40,922 bases of DNA from JBBSIN01 sp038232055 (GCA_038232055.1 JBBSIN010000017.1:1-40922), one strand, 5' to 3'. Counted from the first letter of the stretch, positions 25,596 to 34,438 are shown. Made by a program: numbers and translations. Notes: generated from the letters alone by a model not told the origin.

Positions 25596-26999
25596 ATGCC
25601 TGACCGGCTCAGCGCGCTCGACGTCTCGTTCCTCTACCTCGAGGGCCGCAGCACGCCGATGCACGTGGGCGGAGTGGCGCTGTTCTCGGTGCCGGCGGCC
25701 GGCGTCGACTACCAGCGGCTTTGTCGCCTCATCACCGAGCGCATCTCGGCCGTGCCGCGATACCGGCAAAAGGTTCGCTGGGTGCCCGGTTCCGTGGCGA
25801 ATCCGGTTTGGGTCGACGACCCGCAGTTCGACATCGGCTACCACGTACGCCGCAGTGCCCTGCCGAGACCTGGCACCGACGCGCAACTGCGGGAGCTCGT
25901 CGCACGCCTGCAGTCGCGCCACCTCGACCGCAGCCGCCCGCTCTGGGAGCTCTACGTCGTCGAGGGACTCGCCGACGACCGGTTCGCGGTCGTCACGAAG
26001 ACCCATCACGCGATGGTCGACGGCAGAAGCGCCGTCGACGTCGGGCAGCTTCTCCTCGACGTCACACCCGAGGTGCGCGCCGTGCCGGCCACGCAGTGGC
26101 GGCCGGCCCCCGAGCCGTCGTCGGTTGACCTTCTCCGCGACGCCCTGCTCGACGTGGTACGCGCCCCCAGCACGGCGATCGGGGCGCTCCGCTCCACCGC
26201 CGGTGACGCCGTCGCGTTTCCGACCAAGGCCGTCCGCTCCGCACTGGGGATCGCGGTCGGGATCACGGCGGCTGCCCGGACGGCGATCCGTCCCGCTGCG
26301 CCCAGTCCGCTGAACGCCGAAGTGCGGGGGACGCGCCGCTACGCCATGGCGTCCACTGACCTCGACGACTACCGGCGCGTCCGCAAGCAGCACGGCGGCA
26401 CCGTCAACGACGTCGTACTGGCGACGGTCGCCGGTGCACTGCGGCAGTTCCTGCTCACCCGTGGGAAGCCGGTGCCGTGCGGTACGACGATGCGGGCGCT
26501 GGTACCGGTGAGCGTGCGCTCGGCGGAGCAGGCCGGCTCGCTCGGCAACCGGGTGTCGTCGTACCTCCTCGACCTGCCGGTGGGGGAGGTGAACCCGGTT
26601 ATCCGCCTGCACCAGGTGAGTGCCGCGATGAACGCGCACAAGGAGTCCGGCCAGTCAGTCGGCGCCGACGCTCTTGTCGCGCTGTCCGGGTTTGCACCGC
26701 CGACGCTGCACGCGCTCGGCGCCCGGGTCGCGTCGGGAGTCTCCCGGCGGATCTTCAACGTTGTCGTGACCAACGTGCCGGGTCCCCAGTTTCCGCTCTA
26801 CGCGGCCGGCGCGAGGATGCTCGGGGCGTATCCGGTGGTGCCGCTCGCCAAGGGACAGGCGGTGAGCATCGGGCTCACCTCGTACAACGGCGGTGTGTTC
26901 TACGGACTGCTCGCCGACCGCGACGCCATGCCCGACGTCGACCTCCTCGCCTCGCTCATCGAGGAGTCGCTCGCCCAGCTCGTGGAGACCGTCGGATGA
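25596..26999 (+). CDS. wax ester synthase/diacylglycerol acyltransferase (WS/DGAT)
   Basis: It esterifies acyl-CoA to diacylglycerol or fatty alcohol, forming triacylglycerol or wax esters that are stored in membrane-associated lipid bodies. The protein has 467 aa, the normal length. Seen: N-terminal LSALDVSFLYLEG, the catalytic HHAMVDG (H137, H138, D142), the ND motif region TVNDVVLATVAGALRQFL, and LGNRVSSYLLDLPVGE. The PLW patch lies in SRPLWELYVVEGL. The ATG at 25596 gives MPDRLSALD. GGAAGGGA lies about 9 nt upstream. Another ATG at 25566 is possible. The stop overlaps the patatin gene start by 4 bp (ATGA). Confidence 0.95.
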   Translation: MPDRLSALDVSFLYLEGRSTPMHVGGVALFSVPAAGVDYQRLCRLITERISAVPRYRQKVRWVPGSVANPVWVDDPQFDIGYHVRRSALPRPGTDAQLRELVARLQSRHLDRSRPLWELYVVEGLADDRFAVVTKTHHAMVDGRSAVDVGQLLLDVTPEVRAVPATQWRPAPEPSSVDLLRDALLDVVRAPSTAIGALRSTAGDAVAFPTKAVRSALGIAVGITAAARTAIRPAAPSPLNAEVRGTRRYAMASTDLDDYRRVRKQHGGTVNDVVLATVAGALRQFLLTRGKPVPCGTTMRALVPVSVRSAEQAGSLGNRVSSYLLDLPVGEVNPVIRLHQVSAAMNAHKESGQSVGADALVALSGFAPPTLHALGARVASGVSRRIFNVVVTNVPGPQFPLYAAGARMLGAYPVVPLAKGQAVSIGLTSYNGGVFYGLLADRDAMPDVDLLASLIEESLAQLVETVG

Positions 27000-27967
27000 C
27001 CCCCGGTGGGCCGCCCCGCCGGGGGTTGGCTCTCGGCGCCGGCGGGATCCTCGGCTTCACCTGGATGGTGGGCGCCCTGAAGGCGCTCGAGGACGCGGAG
27101 GCTTTCGACGCGCGAACCGCGGCCATCCTCCTCGGTACGTCGGCAGGGTCCGTGATGGCCGCCGTGCTGGGCGCCGGTCTCGGTGTCGATTCGATGCTCA
27201 ACCACCAGCGCGGCATCCTCGCCGACGGCGACCCGCGCATCGAGTACGACTACGGCACGGCCAGCGGTGGCGCTGCGCCACCGCGCCCGCAGCTGCGCAT
27301 CGGCTCCCGTGAGCTGCTCCTGCGGGTCGCCCGGCGACCGCGGCACTACCCGCCGCTCGCCGCGCTGTCCTCGGTGTTACCTCGCGGAAGGGGCAGCCTG
27401 GCACCGCTGGGCCGGACGATCGAACAGGTCGTCCCCCGGGGCGCCTGGGCGGCTCACCCGGCGACCTGGCTCGTCGCGATGGACTACGACAACGGCGACC
27501 GGGTGACCTTCGGTAGCCCGGGGGCGCCGCCAGCCGGACTCTCGGCCGCGGTCATGGCGTCGTGCGCCATCCCCGGCTGGTACTCCGCCGTCGAGATCGG
27601 TTCCCGTCGCTACGTCGACGGCGGCACCGTGTCCGCCACCTCGCTCGACCTGCTCGCTGGGCGAGGACTCGACGAGGCGGTCGTGCTCGCGCCGATGGCT
27701 TCCTACGAGCTCGACGAGCCGCGCACCACCTGGGGCAGGCTGGAGCGACGGCTGCGTCGCGCCACCGCCAAGCGGTTGCTGCGAGAGGCGTCCGCGGTGC
27801 GCGCGAGCGGGACCCGGGTCACGATCCTCGCTCCCGGCCGGGAGGACCTCGAGGCGATCGGGGTCAACCTGATGGACCCGCGCCGGCGCGAGCTGGTGCT
27901 TGCTACTTCGCTGCGCACCACGGCGGCCGCCCTCGCCGACCGTCCGCCCTGGCTGGCCGCGGGCTGA
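26996..27967 (+). CDS. patatin-like phospholipase / acylhydrolase
   Basis: A serine lipid hydrolase with a Ser-Asp dyad, 323 aa. Seen: oxyanion-hole stretch GAGGILG (14-20), nucleophile elbow GTSAG with Ser49, and catalytic D208 in VDGG. It is translationally coupled (4-bp overlap) to the WS/DGAT gene, so a storage-lipid synthase and a lipase are expressed together. This suggests turnover or remodelling of the same lipid pool (inference). No signal peptide is present, so it acts inside the cell or at the inner membrane face. The exact lipid substrate cannot be read from the sequence. Confidence 0.92.
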   Translation: MTPGGPPRRGLALGAGGILGFTWMVGALKALEDAEAFDARTAAILLGTSAGSVMAAVLGAGLGVDSMLNHQRGILADGDPRIEYDYGTASGGAAPPRPQLRIGSRELLLRVARRPRHYPPLAALSSVLPRGRGSLAPLGRTIEQVVPRGAWAAHPATWLVAMDYDNGDRVTFGSPGAPPAGLSAAVMASCAIPGWYSAVEIGSRRYVDGGTVSATSLDLLAGRGLDEAVVLAPMASYELDEPRTTWGRLERRLRRATAKRLLREASAVRASGTRVTILAPGREDLEAIGVNLMDPRRRELVLATSLRTTAAALADRPPWLAAG

Positions 27968-27970
27968 GCG

Positions 27971-28531
27971 GTGCGCGTCTACCTGCCCGCCACGCTGCGC
28001 ACGCTGCGACACCTTCTCAGCGCCGGCGAGCTGACCGCACCGATGGCCGGCTACGCGGTCACTCCCGCGCTTCGGGAGTGGTACGCCGAGGGCGACCTGG
28101 AAGAGTTGGAGTACGCCGCCCTGAGTGCGGCGGCGCGAGCCGCCCTTGTCCTGCTGGGCGATGACCCCGGTGCGCCACGACGGCGGGTGGTCCTCGCCGC
28201 CGACGCGGGCGAGGGCGGCGTCCGGCCGGCCCCCGACCGCGAGCGCGCCAGTGTCGACGTCCGGATCCCGGTACGCCTCGCCGATGTGGCAGCGATCCAC
28301 GTCGACGAGCCCGCCGCGGAGCCAGTTGTCGCCAGGGCGGCCGGGTCAGCTCGCGCAGCGGCGGTCGGCGACGCCGACGCCAGCTTCACGGTCGACGAGG
28401 CGGCCGGGTTCGAGCTGCAGTGGTGGGCTCGCCAGGAGATCGCCGACCTGCTCGAAGACCCAACGGCCGACGGGCCCGCTCAGGAGACGGGCGCGGCGAT
28501 CCGGGTGACGCCGAAGAACCCTGACGTGTAG
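27971..28531 (+). CDS. DUF6912 family protein
   Basis: A 186-aa protein of a conserved actinobacterial family without known function. The N-terminal pattern is characteristic: MRVYLPATL, then GYAVTPALREWYAEGDLEEL and EYAALSAAARAALVLL. The middle part has RIPVRLADVAAIHVDEP, and the C-terminus ends with FELQWWARQEIADLLED. The GTG at 27971 follows the patatin stop after 3 nt, so it is the third gene of the lipid cluster. The last 52 bp overlap the convergent NlpC/P60 gene, and the unconserved C-terminal residues are encoded there. Confidence 0.85.
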   Translation: MRVYLPATLRTLRHLLSAGELTAPMAGYAVTPALREWYAEGDLEELEYAALSAAARAALVLLGDDPGAPRRRVVLAADAGEGGVRPAPDRERASVDVRIPVRLADVAAIHVDEPAAEPVVARAAGSARAAAVGDADASFTVDEAAGFELQWWARQEIADLLEDPTADGPAQETGAAIRVTPKNPDV

Positions 28532-29682
28532 ACCGGCTGGACCCTTACGTAGCTTCCGGTGTGCGGCGCCGCGATCATGTAGCCATCACCGATGTAGATG
28601 GCCACGTGGTGGATCGTGCCCGGGTCGCTGATGTTGCTCGCCCAGAACAAGAGGTCCCCCGGCTGCACGTCGGCCGGGCTGGGGTGGCTGCCCGCGAACC
28701 ACTGCTGCCGCGAGGTGCGGGGAAGCTGCACGCCCGCGACGGCGAAAGCGTGCATAGTCAGCCCGGAGCAGTCGTACGACGACGGGCCGGTCGCCCCCCA
28801 CACGTAGGGCTTGCCCAGCTGGGCTTCGGCTCCCGCCAGCACGGTGCGGGCGAAGGGCGAGAGGCTGGCCGCCGTCGTTGTGGTGGAGATGCCGACGCCG
28901 AGCCCGCCCGCACGCTGCTGGGCACTGCGCACCATCGTGGCCAGAGCCGCCGCCGATGCCGCCTGGGCCTGCTGCTGGTCGGCCAGCAGCTGCTTCACCT
29001 GGGCGCTTGCGGTGGCGAGCAGGACCTTCTGCTCCGCGAGGCGGGCCCGCACGGACTTCTTGACGGCGGCCGCTCGGCGCTCGAGTTGCTGCTCGGCGTC
29101 GAGCGCGGCGGCGAGGGCGCTTTCCGCAGCGGCTGCCCGCCGCGCGGCCGCGATGGAGGCCTGCACGTATAAGCGGTCCTGCCGCGCCACGAACCGGGTG
29201 TCGTCGAAGCGGTTGAGCAACTCGCTCGCCGGCTCGCCGCCCACGGTCAGCTCACCGAGCCCGGGCGGACCCCCCGTGATGTAGAGCGAACGAACGCGCA
29301 GGTTGGCGATCCGGTCCGCCTCGGCCTTCGCGGCCCGCGCCAACCCCAGCTCGAGAGCCGCCTTTTGGTGTTGGTCCTCGGCGACCAGCAGGTCGGCGGC
29401 GACCTGGTTGTAGTGCTCGACCGCCTGCTCGGTCCGCACCTGAAGGGCGTCGACCTTGGTCTGCAGCGCCTCGGCCGCCTGCTGCGCCGCGGCCAGCTCG
29501 GGCGAGGCGACCGGTCGGTAGTAGCTCGGGACGCCGGGAAGGACGCTCGGCCAGGGCAGCCCCGTGGCAGGGTCGGTCGGTGGTTTCAGTGCTACCGGCG
29601 CGGCCAGCACCGGACCAGCCCCCACCGTCAGGACTCCCAGCGCGCACGCGAGCGCAACCGCCGTCGTTCGCACGCGAAACAC
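28480..29682 (-). CDS. secreted NlpC/P60 peptidoglycan endopeptidase with coiled-coil N-terminus
   Basis: A secreted cell-wall hydrolase that is expected to cut peptide stems of peptidoglycan (RipA-like group). The protein has 400 aa. It has a signal peptide (about 1-28, cleavage near VLAAP) and a long Ala/Gln-rich coiled coil (about 60-255). The C-terminal NlpC/P60 domain (about 285-395) has catalytic Cys305 (YDCSGL), His359 (HHVAIYIG) and His374 (APHTG). The coiled coil is typical of autoinhibited or FtsEX-controlled hydrolases (known for related proteins; inferred here). The GTG at 29682 has AGGAGG 5 nt upstream. It is divergent from pruA. Confidence 0.94.
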   Translation of the reverse strand: MFRVRTTAVALACALGVLTVGAGPVLAAPVALKPPTDPATGLPWPSVLPGVPSYYRPVASPELAAAQQAAEALQTKVDALQVRTEQAVEHYNQVAADLLVAEDQHQKAALELGLARAAKAEADRIANLRVRSLYITGGPPGLGELTVGGEPASELLNRFDDTRFVARQDRLYVQASIAAARRAAAAESALAAALDAEQQLERRAAAVKKSVRARLAEQKVLLATASAQVKQLLADQQQAQAASAAALATMVRSAQQRAGGLGVGISTTTTAASLSPFARTVLAGAEAQLGKPYVWGATGPSSYDCSGLTMHAFAVAGVQLPRTSRQQWFAGSHPSPADVQPGDLLFWASNISDPGTIHHVAIYIGDGYMIAAPHTGSYVRVQPVYTSGFFGVTRIAAPVS

Positions 29683-29709
29683 GCAGACCTCCTGTCCCAG
29701 TCCGTCCTG

Positions 29710-29715
29710 ATATTA
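29710..29715 (-). promoter_or_regulatory. candidate -10 element for the NlpC/P60 gene
   Basis: On the minus strand the sequence reads TAATAT, close to the consensus, about 28 nt before the start codon and some 17 nt before the AGGAGG site. No -35 match is evident. The 122-bp gap (29683-29804) is too short for the large c-di-AMP riboswitch that controls some actinobacterial NlpC/Rpf genes. Confidence 0.4.
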
Positions 29716-29761
29716 GGGTACGGGGCTGCGTTCGCTTTGGGGAGGGGTGTGGATGTGTGGG

Positions 29762-29767
29762 TATCGT
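29762..29767 (+). promoter_or_regulatory. candidate -10 element for pruA
   Basis: TATCGT fits TANNNT; a weak TTGGGG -35 (29737-29742) lies 19 nt upstream. The leader would be about 30 nt and contains the AGGAG ribosome site 6 nt before the ATG at 29805. Confidence 0.35.
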
Positions 29768-29804
29768 CCGGATCGAGCGACGAGCTGCCCGAACAGGAGT
29801 GATC

Positions 29805-31430
29805 ATGGACGCGACGACCATCGTACCGGTGCCGGTCAACGAGCCGCCGCGCAGCTACGCCCCGGGCAGCAAGGAGCGGGCCTCGTTGGAGGCGCGCCTG
29901 AAGGAGCTCTCCGCCGAATCGATTGACTTGCCGATGACAATCGGCGGCGCCCAGCGCCTGGGTGCCGGCGCCGTTATCGACGTGGTCCAGCCGCACAACC
30001 ATTCCGCGGTCCTCGGTACCGCGCGCGAGGCCACGGCCGACGACGTCCGCGCCGCTGTGCAGGCGGCCAACGAGGCGGCGCCGGCATGGCGTGCACTGTC
30101 CTACGACGACCGCGCGGCGGTCCTGCTCAAGGCCGCGGACCTGCTCGCCGGCCCCTGGCGCGACACCCTCAACGCGGCGACCATGCTCGGGCAGAGCAAG
30201 ACCTGCTACCAGGCCGACATCGACGCCGCGTGCGAGCTCATCGACTTCTGGCGCTTCAACGTCGGCTTCGGCAAGCGCGTCCTCGCCGACCAGCCGGCCT
30301 CGTCCGCCGGTGTGTGGAACCGGACCGACCACCGGCCCCTCGAAGGCTTCGTGCTCGCCATCACGCCGTTCAACTTCACGGCGATCGCGGCCAACCTGCC
30401 GACGGCGCCGGCGCTCATGGGCAACACCGTTGTCTGGAAGCCGTCGCCCACCCAGCAGCTGGCCGCCCACTACACGATGCAGCTGCTCGAAGAGGCCGGC
30501 ATGCCGCCGGGAGTCATCAACATGGTGACCGGCTACGGCTCGGCCATCGGAGAGACCGCTCTCATCGACCCGTCCCTGGCCGGCATTCACTTCACGGGGT
30601 CGACGCCGACCTTCCAGCACCTGTGGCGAACTATCGGGGACAACCTGAAGCGCTACCGCGGCTACCCCCGCATCGTCGGCGAGACCGGCGGTAAGGACTT
30701 CATCCTCGCGCATCGCTCCGCTGACGTCGACGCACTGCGGGTCGCCCTGGTACGTGGCGCCTTCGAGTACCAGGGCCAGAAGTGCTCTGCCGCGTCCCGC
30801 GCCTATATCCCACGCTCCATCTGGTCACGGCTACGCGACCCGCTTATCGCCGAGGTCGAGTCGCTGCCGATGGGTGACGTCACGGATTTCGCCAACTTCA
30901 TGGGCGCAGTGATCGACAACCGCTCGTTCGGGCGGCTCTCCGACGTGCTCGAGCAAGCTCGTTCGGACCCGAGCCTGCAGGTTCTCGCCGGCGGCACCGC
31001 GGACGACACCGAGGGCTACTTCGTCCGACCCACGGTCCTGCAGGGCTCCGACTCCAGCCACGACATCTTCACCTGCGAGTACTTCGGGCCGATCCTCGGC
31101 GTGTTCGTCTACGACGACGCCGACTACGACGCCGTCGTCCGTCAGGCGGCCGACGCCGCGCCGTACGCCCTGACCGGGTCGGTCATCGCCCAGGACCGGC
31201 GGGCGATCGTCGAGGCGATGGAGGTGCTGCGCTACTCGGCAGGCAACTTCTACGTCAACGACAAGCCGACCGGCGCGGTGGTCGGCCAGCAGCCCTTCGG
31301 TGGCGCGCGGGCGAGCGGCACCAACGACAAGGCGGGATCGATCCTCAACCTGCTCCGCTGGGTCTCGCCGCGTTCGATCAAGGAGACGTTCGTACCGGCG
31401 ACGGACTACCGCTATCCGCACATGGGGTGA
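29805..31430 (+). CDS. pruA: L-glutamate gamma-semialdehyde (delta-1-pyrroline-5-carboxylate) dehydrogenase
   Basis: It oxidises glutamate-gamma-semialdehyde/P5C to glutamate with NAD+, the second step of proline (and arginine/ornithine) catabolism. The protein has 541 aa, the usual size of the stand-alone monofunctional enzyme. Aldehyde dehydrogenase motifs: Asn-containing ITPFNFTAIA, catalytic Glu293 in GETGGKDF and catalytic Cys327 in YQGQKCSAASRAY. C-terminal PTGAVVGQQPFGGARASGTN is typical of P5C dehydrogenases. The ATG at 29805 has AGGAG 6 nt upstream. No proline dehydrogenase gene is in the window; the usual partner putB must lie elsewhere. Confidence 0.96.
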   Translation: MDATTIVPVPVNEPPRSYAPGSKERASLEARLKELSAESIDLPMTIGGAQRLGAGAVIDVVQPHNHSAVLGTAREATADDVRAAVQAANEAAPAWRALSYDDRAAVLLKAADLLAGPWRDTLNAATMLGQSKTCYQADIDAACELIDFWRFNVGFGKRVLADQPASSAGVWNRTDHRPLEGFVLAITPFNFTAIAANLPTAPALMGNTVVWKPSPTQQLAAHYTMQLLEEAGMPPGVINMVTGYGSAIGETALIDPSLAGIHFTGSTPTFQHLWRTIGDNLKRYRGYPRIVGETGGKDFILAHRSADVDALRVALVRGAFEYQGQKCSAASRAYIPRSIWSRLRDPLIAEVESLPMGDVTDFANFMGAVIDNRSFGRLSDVLEQARSDPSLQVLAGGTADDTEGYFVRPTVLQGSDSSHDIFTCEYFGPILGVFVYDDADYDAVVRQAADAAPYALTGSVIAQDRRAIVEAMEVLRYSAGNFYVNDKPTGAVVGQQPFGGARASGTNDKAGSILNLLRWVSPRSIKETFVPATDYRYPHMG

Positions 31431-31483
31431 GTGCCGCGCGTAGTCTGTGCCGGTTCGCGCGGTCCGTCGTACCGGAGGTTGGC

Positions 31484-33325
31484 ATGGTTTCGCGTCCTCG
31501 TCTCGTCGTCGCCGGCTCCCTCGCGATACTCGCCGCGGTCGCGGCCTCTGCGCTGACCGTGCCGCCGGCCGTGGCGCGGGCCGGCAAGTCGCCGCTCGCC
31601 CTCGGCACCGGCGGGGCGATCGCCACGGTTGACCTCGACGCGTCACGCGTCGGTCTGCAGGTGCTGAAAAAGGGTGGGAACGCGGTCGACGCCGCCGTGG
31701 CCGCCGCCGCGGCGCTCGGCGTGACGGAGCCCTACTCCAGCGGCATCGGCGGCGGCGGCTTCTTCGTCGGCTACGACGCCAGGACCCGGCGGGTCTACAC
31801 CATCGACGGCCGGGAGAGCGCTCCCGGCCGGTTCCGGCCGACCAGCTTCCTCGACGCCAAGGGGCGCCCGCTCGACTTCTCCGAAGCCGTCACCAGCGGG
31901 CTCTCGGTGGGAGTGCCTGGCACGCTGCGCACCTGGGAACGAGCCGTGGAGCGGTTCGGCACCCAGCCGCTGGGGCGCCTGCTCGCGCCGGCCGCCCGCC
32001 TGGCCGAGCACGGGTTCGTCGTCGACAAGACGTTCCACGACCAGACCGCCGGCAACCTCGACCGATTCCGGACCTTCGCCCCCACCCGCCGGCTCTACCT
32101 GCCCGGCGGCCGCCCGCCGGCGATCGGATCGGTGTTCCGCAATCCCGACCTCGCCCACACCTACCGGCTTATCGCTGACCGCGGGCCCTCCTTCTTCTAT
32201 GAGGGCCGGCTGGCCGGCGAGATCGTCCGCGCGGTGCAGCACCCGCCGGTCGCCCCTGGTACGACGCAGCGGGTCCGCCGAGGCCTGCTGACGACGTACG
32301 ACCTCGGCCGTTACCAGGCGCCCTTCCAGGCGCCGACCCACGTCGGCTACCGGGGGCTGGACGTGTTCGGGATGGCTCCGCCGTCGAGCGGTGGGTCCAC
32401 GGTGGGTGAGGCGCTGAACATCCTGGAGCGCTTCCACCTCTCGTCGATGACCCGGCCGCAGGCGTTCCACCACTATCTAGAGGCGAGCCGGCTGGCCTTC
32501 GCCGACCGCAGCCGGTACGTGGGCGATCCGGCCTACGTCAACGTTCCGCTGCGGGCGCTGCTCTCCGACGGCTTCGCCCGAGAGCGAGCCTGCCTTATTC
32601 AGCCGCGGCAGGCGCTGCTCGGGACGGTGGCTCCCGGGTCGCCGGACGGTCACTACACACGCTGCCGGCCGGCCAGCGGCGCCGCCGTTGTGGACAAGCA
32701 GTCACTCGGCAGCACGACGCACCTCACCACAGCCGACAAGTGGGGCAATGTCGTCTCCTACACGTTCACCATCGAGCAGACCGGCGGCAGCGGCATCGTC
32801 GTACCGGGCCGCGGGTTCCTGCTCAACAACGAGCTCACCGACTTCAGCTTCGGGCCGGCGGTCCCGGGCACGCCCGACCCCAACCTGCCCGCCCCCGGCA
32901 AGCGGCCGCGGTCGAGCATCAGCCCGACGATCGTCCTCCGCGACGGCCGGCCGGTCCTCGCCCTCGGCTCGCCCGGCGGCTCCACCATCATCACGACCGT
33001 CCTGCAGATCCTCACCGACCACCTCGACCTCGGCGCCAGCCTGCCGGCGGCGATCGCGGCGCCGCGGGCGTCGCAGCGCAACGCCGACCCGGGTGTCGCC
33101 GAGCCGGCGTTCCTCGCCTCCCGGCTGGGTCGCGTGCTGCAGAACCGCTTCGGGCAGCAGCTCGTCGTGGTGACCCCGCCGCCCACGTTCTCGGCCGAGT
33201 TCTTCAACCCGGAGATCGGGGCGGCGACCGGAATCGGGTTCCTGCCGCACGGCGTGCTTCAGGCGGTCGCCGAGCCCAAGCGGCGCGGCGGCGGCGCGGC
33301 GCTCGTGGTCCACCCGCGGAGATAG
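31484..33325 (+). CDS. ggt: secreted gamma-glutamyltransferase
   Basis: An Ntn hydrolase that cleaves the gamma-glutamyl bond of glutathione-like compounds and releases or transfers glutamate, outside the membrane. The protein has 613 aa. It has a signal peptide (about 1-33, ending AVARA), then GGNAVDAAVAAAAALGV and GGGGFFVGYD. The autoprocessing and nucleophile Thr is about residue 411 in GSTTHLTTAD. The oxyanion motif PPSSGGST and glutamate-binding SPGGSTI are present. The ATG at 31484 has GGAGG 5 nt upstream, 53 nt after pruA. Because mycothiol replaces glutathione in actinobacteria, the natural substrate is uncertain. Released glutamate would join the product of the neighbouring pruA (inference). 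Confidence 0.95.
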   Translation: MVSRPRLVVAGSLAILAAVAASALTVPPAVARAGKSPLALGTGGAIATVDLDASRVGLQVLKKGGNAVDAAVAAAAALGVTEPYSSGIGGGGFFVGYDARTRRVYTIDGRESAPGRFRPTSFLDAKGRPLDFSEAVTSGLSVGVPGTLRTWERAVERFGTQPLGRLLAPAARLAEHGFVVDKTFHDQTAGNLDRFRTFAPTRRLYLPGGRPPAIGSVFRNPDLAHTYRLIADRGPSFFYEGRLAGEIVRAVQHPPVAPGTTQRVRRGLLTTYDLGRYQAPFQAPTHVGYRGLDVFGMAPPSSGGSTVGEALNILERFHLSSMTRPQAFHHYLEASRLAFADRSRYVGDPAYVNVPLRALLSDGFARERACLIQPRQALLGTVAPGSPDGHYTRCRPASGAAVVDKQSLGSTTHLTTADKWGNVVSYTFTIEQTGGSGIVVPGRGFLLNNELTDFSFGPAVPGTPDPNLPAPGKRPRSSISPTIVLRDGRPVLALGSPGGSTIITTVLQILTDHLDLGASLPAAIAAPRASQRNADPGVAEPAFLASRLGRVLQNRFGQQLVVVTPPPTFSAEFFNPEIGAATGIGFLPHGVLQAVAEPKRRGGGAALVVHPRR

Positions 33326-33411
33326 GCATCGAGATCGCCAGCCGCGGCGTCGGCAACGCGGACGCCAGGACGGCTGCAGGGTCCGCCGGCGACCCGGTCG
33401 GCCCCGACCCT

Positions 33412-34224
33412 GTGGTGGCGGCCGACCCGAACCAGCACGGCGCCGGACCGAGTCGCTCGTTCGGCGAGGAGGGTCGGCGGCTCTCCTACCCGTCGTACCT
33501 GCACGTGCCCGAACTACTCAGGTTGCAGCAACCGGAGTCCGACGCTCACGACGAGCTGCTGTTCATCACGATCCACCAGGTCTACGAGCTGTGGTTTCAA
33601 CTCATGCTCTTCGAGCTGGAGTCCTCACGGGACGCGATGAGCACTGGCCGGCTCTGGCTGGCCCGGCACCTGCTCGGCCGGGTGCACACCATCGAGCGGG
33701 TGATCATCACACAGCTGCCCGTGCTGGAGACGATGACACCGCAGGACTTCCTCGAGTTCCGCGAACGGCTGGCCCCGGCGAGTGGGTTCCAGTCGGTGCA
33801 GTTCCGCGAGCTGGAGTTTCTCTCCGGCGCCAAGGACGCTCGCTACCTCGATCGACTGAGCGATGCGACGCCGCAGGACCGGGCCCGCCTCGAGCGGCGG
33901 CTGGCAGAGCCGACGCTCTGGGACGGCTTTCTCGCCGCGTTGGCCGGGCGGGGCCTCGACACGTCGACCGACGAGGCGCTCAGATCCGCCCTCGTCGCGA
34001 TCGCCGGCGACCGAGCGGTGTACGGCGACCTCTGGGATCTGGCCGAGGCACTGCTCAGCCACGACGAGCTCGCCGCGGAATGGCGGTCCCGGCACGTGAC
34101 CATGGTGGAGCGGCAGATCGGTACGAAAAGCGGCACTGGCGGCTCGACCGGCGCGCCGTACCTGCGTGGTCGGCTCGGCCTGCGCTACTTCCCGCTGCTC
34201 TGGGAGCTGCGGACCTGGCTATGA
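33412..34224 (+). CDS. kynA: tryptophan 2,3-dioxygenase
   Basis: A haem dioxygenase that opens the indole ring of L-tryptophan to N-formylkynurenine, the first step of the kynurenine pathway. The protein is about 270 aa. Seen: LSYPSYLHVPELLRLQ, the active-site stretch SDAHDELLFITIHQVYELWF (distal His), RSRHVTMVERQIG (proximal haem His) and GTKSGTGGSTGAPYL. There is no ATG near the conserved start. GTG at 33412 or 33415 are the first usable in-frame codons after the ggt stop, with no clear ribosome site, so the start is uncertain. No kynureninase or formamidase gene is nearby. The 3' end overlaps the convergent DUF3072 gene by 6 bp. Confidence 0.93.
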   Translation: MVAADPNQHGAGPSRSFGEEGRRLSYPSYLHVPELLRLQQPESDAHDELLFITIHQVYELWFQLMLFELESSRDAMSTGRLWLARHLLGRVHTIERVIITQLPVLETMTPQDFLEFRERLAPASGFQSVQFRELEFLSGAKDARYLDRLSDATPQDRARLERRLAEPTLWDGFLAALAGRGLDTSTDEALRSALVAIAGDRAVYGDLWDLAEALLSHDELAAEWRSRHVTMVERQIGTKSGTGGSTGAPYLRGRLGLRYFPLLWELRTWL

Positions 34225-34422
34225 GCCGCGCCCAGTCTTTCCCTGCAACTCGTCGATCTTCTGGGACGCCTCGGCCTTGGTGAGGTCGGGCGCCACCTCT
34301 TCATCTGCCTCGTGCGCGAGAGTGTGCAGGTAGGACTCCTGTGGACCGGTCATCGGTTGGTCGCCGGTTACCCACTCCGCCGGGTCTTTCTCGGCATTGC
34401 GCTGCACATCGTTGTCGCTCAT
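34219..34422 (-). CDS. small DUF3072 protein under LexA control
   Basis: A 67-aa acidic protein that matches DUF3072: DPAEWVTGDQPMTGPQESYL, then LAHEADEEVAPDLTKAEASQ and IDELQGK. The C-terminal half (DLTKAEASQKIDEL) resembles the lysine/acid helix found in DUF3072 and related small actinobacterial proteins. Function is unknown. The ATG at 34422 has AAAGGAAG about 6 nt upstream. A perfect SOS box covers its transcription start, so expression should rise on DNA damage (inference from the site). It follows the sugar ABC operon in the same direction but has its own promoter. Confidence 0.9.
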   Translation of the reverse strand: MSDNDVQRNAEKDPAEWVTGDQPMTGPQESYLHTLAHEADEEVAPDLTKAEASQKIDELQGKTGRGS

Positions 34423-34438
34423 GATGCTTCCTTTCAGT

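Noticed and set aside
29683..29804. c-di-AMP (ydaO-type) riboswitch before the NlpC/P60 gene
   Set aside because: Only 122 bp are available between the divergent genes and no suitable conserved stems are seen.
33326..33411. Frameshifted or longer tryptophan 2,3-dioxygenase N-terminus
   Set aside because: The frame is open upstream but contains no ATG, GTG or TTG start until 33412, and the conserved family sequence begins after it.
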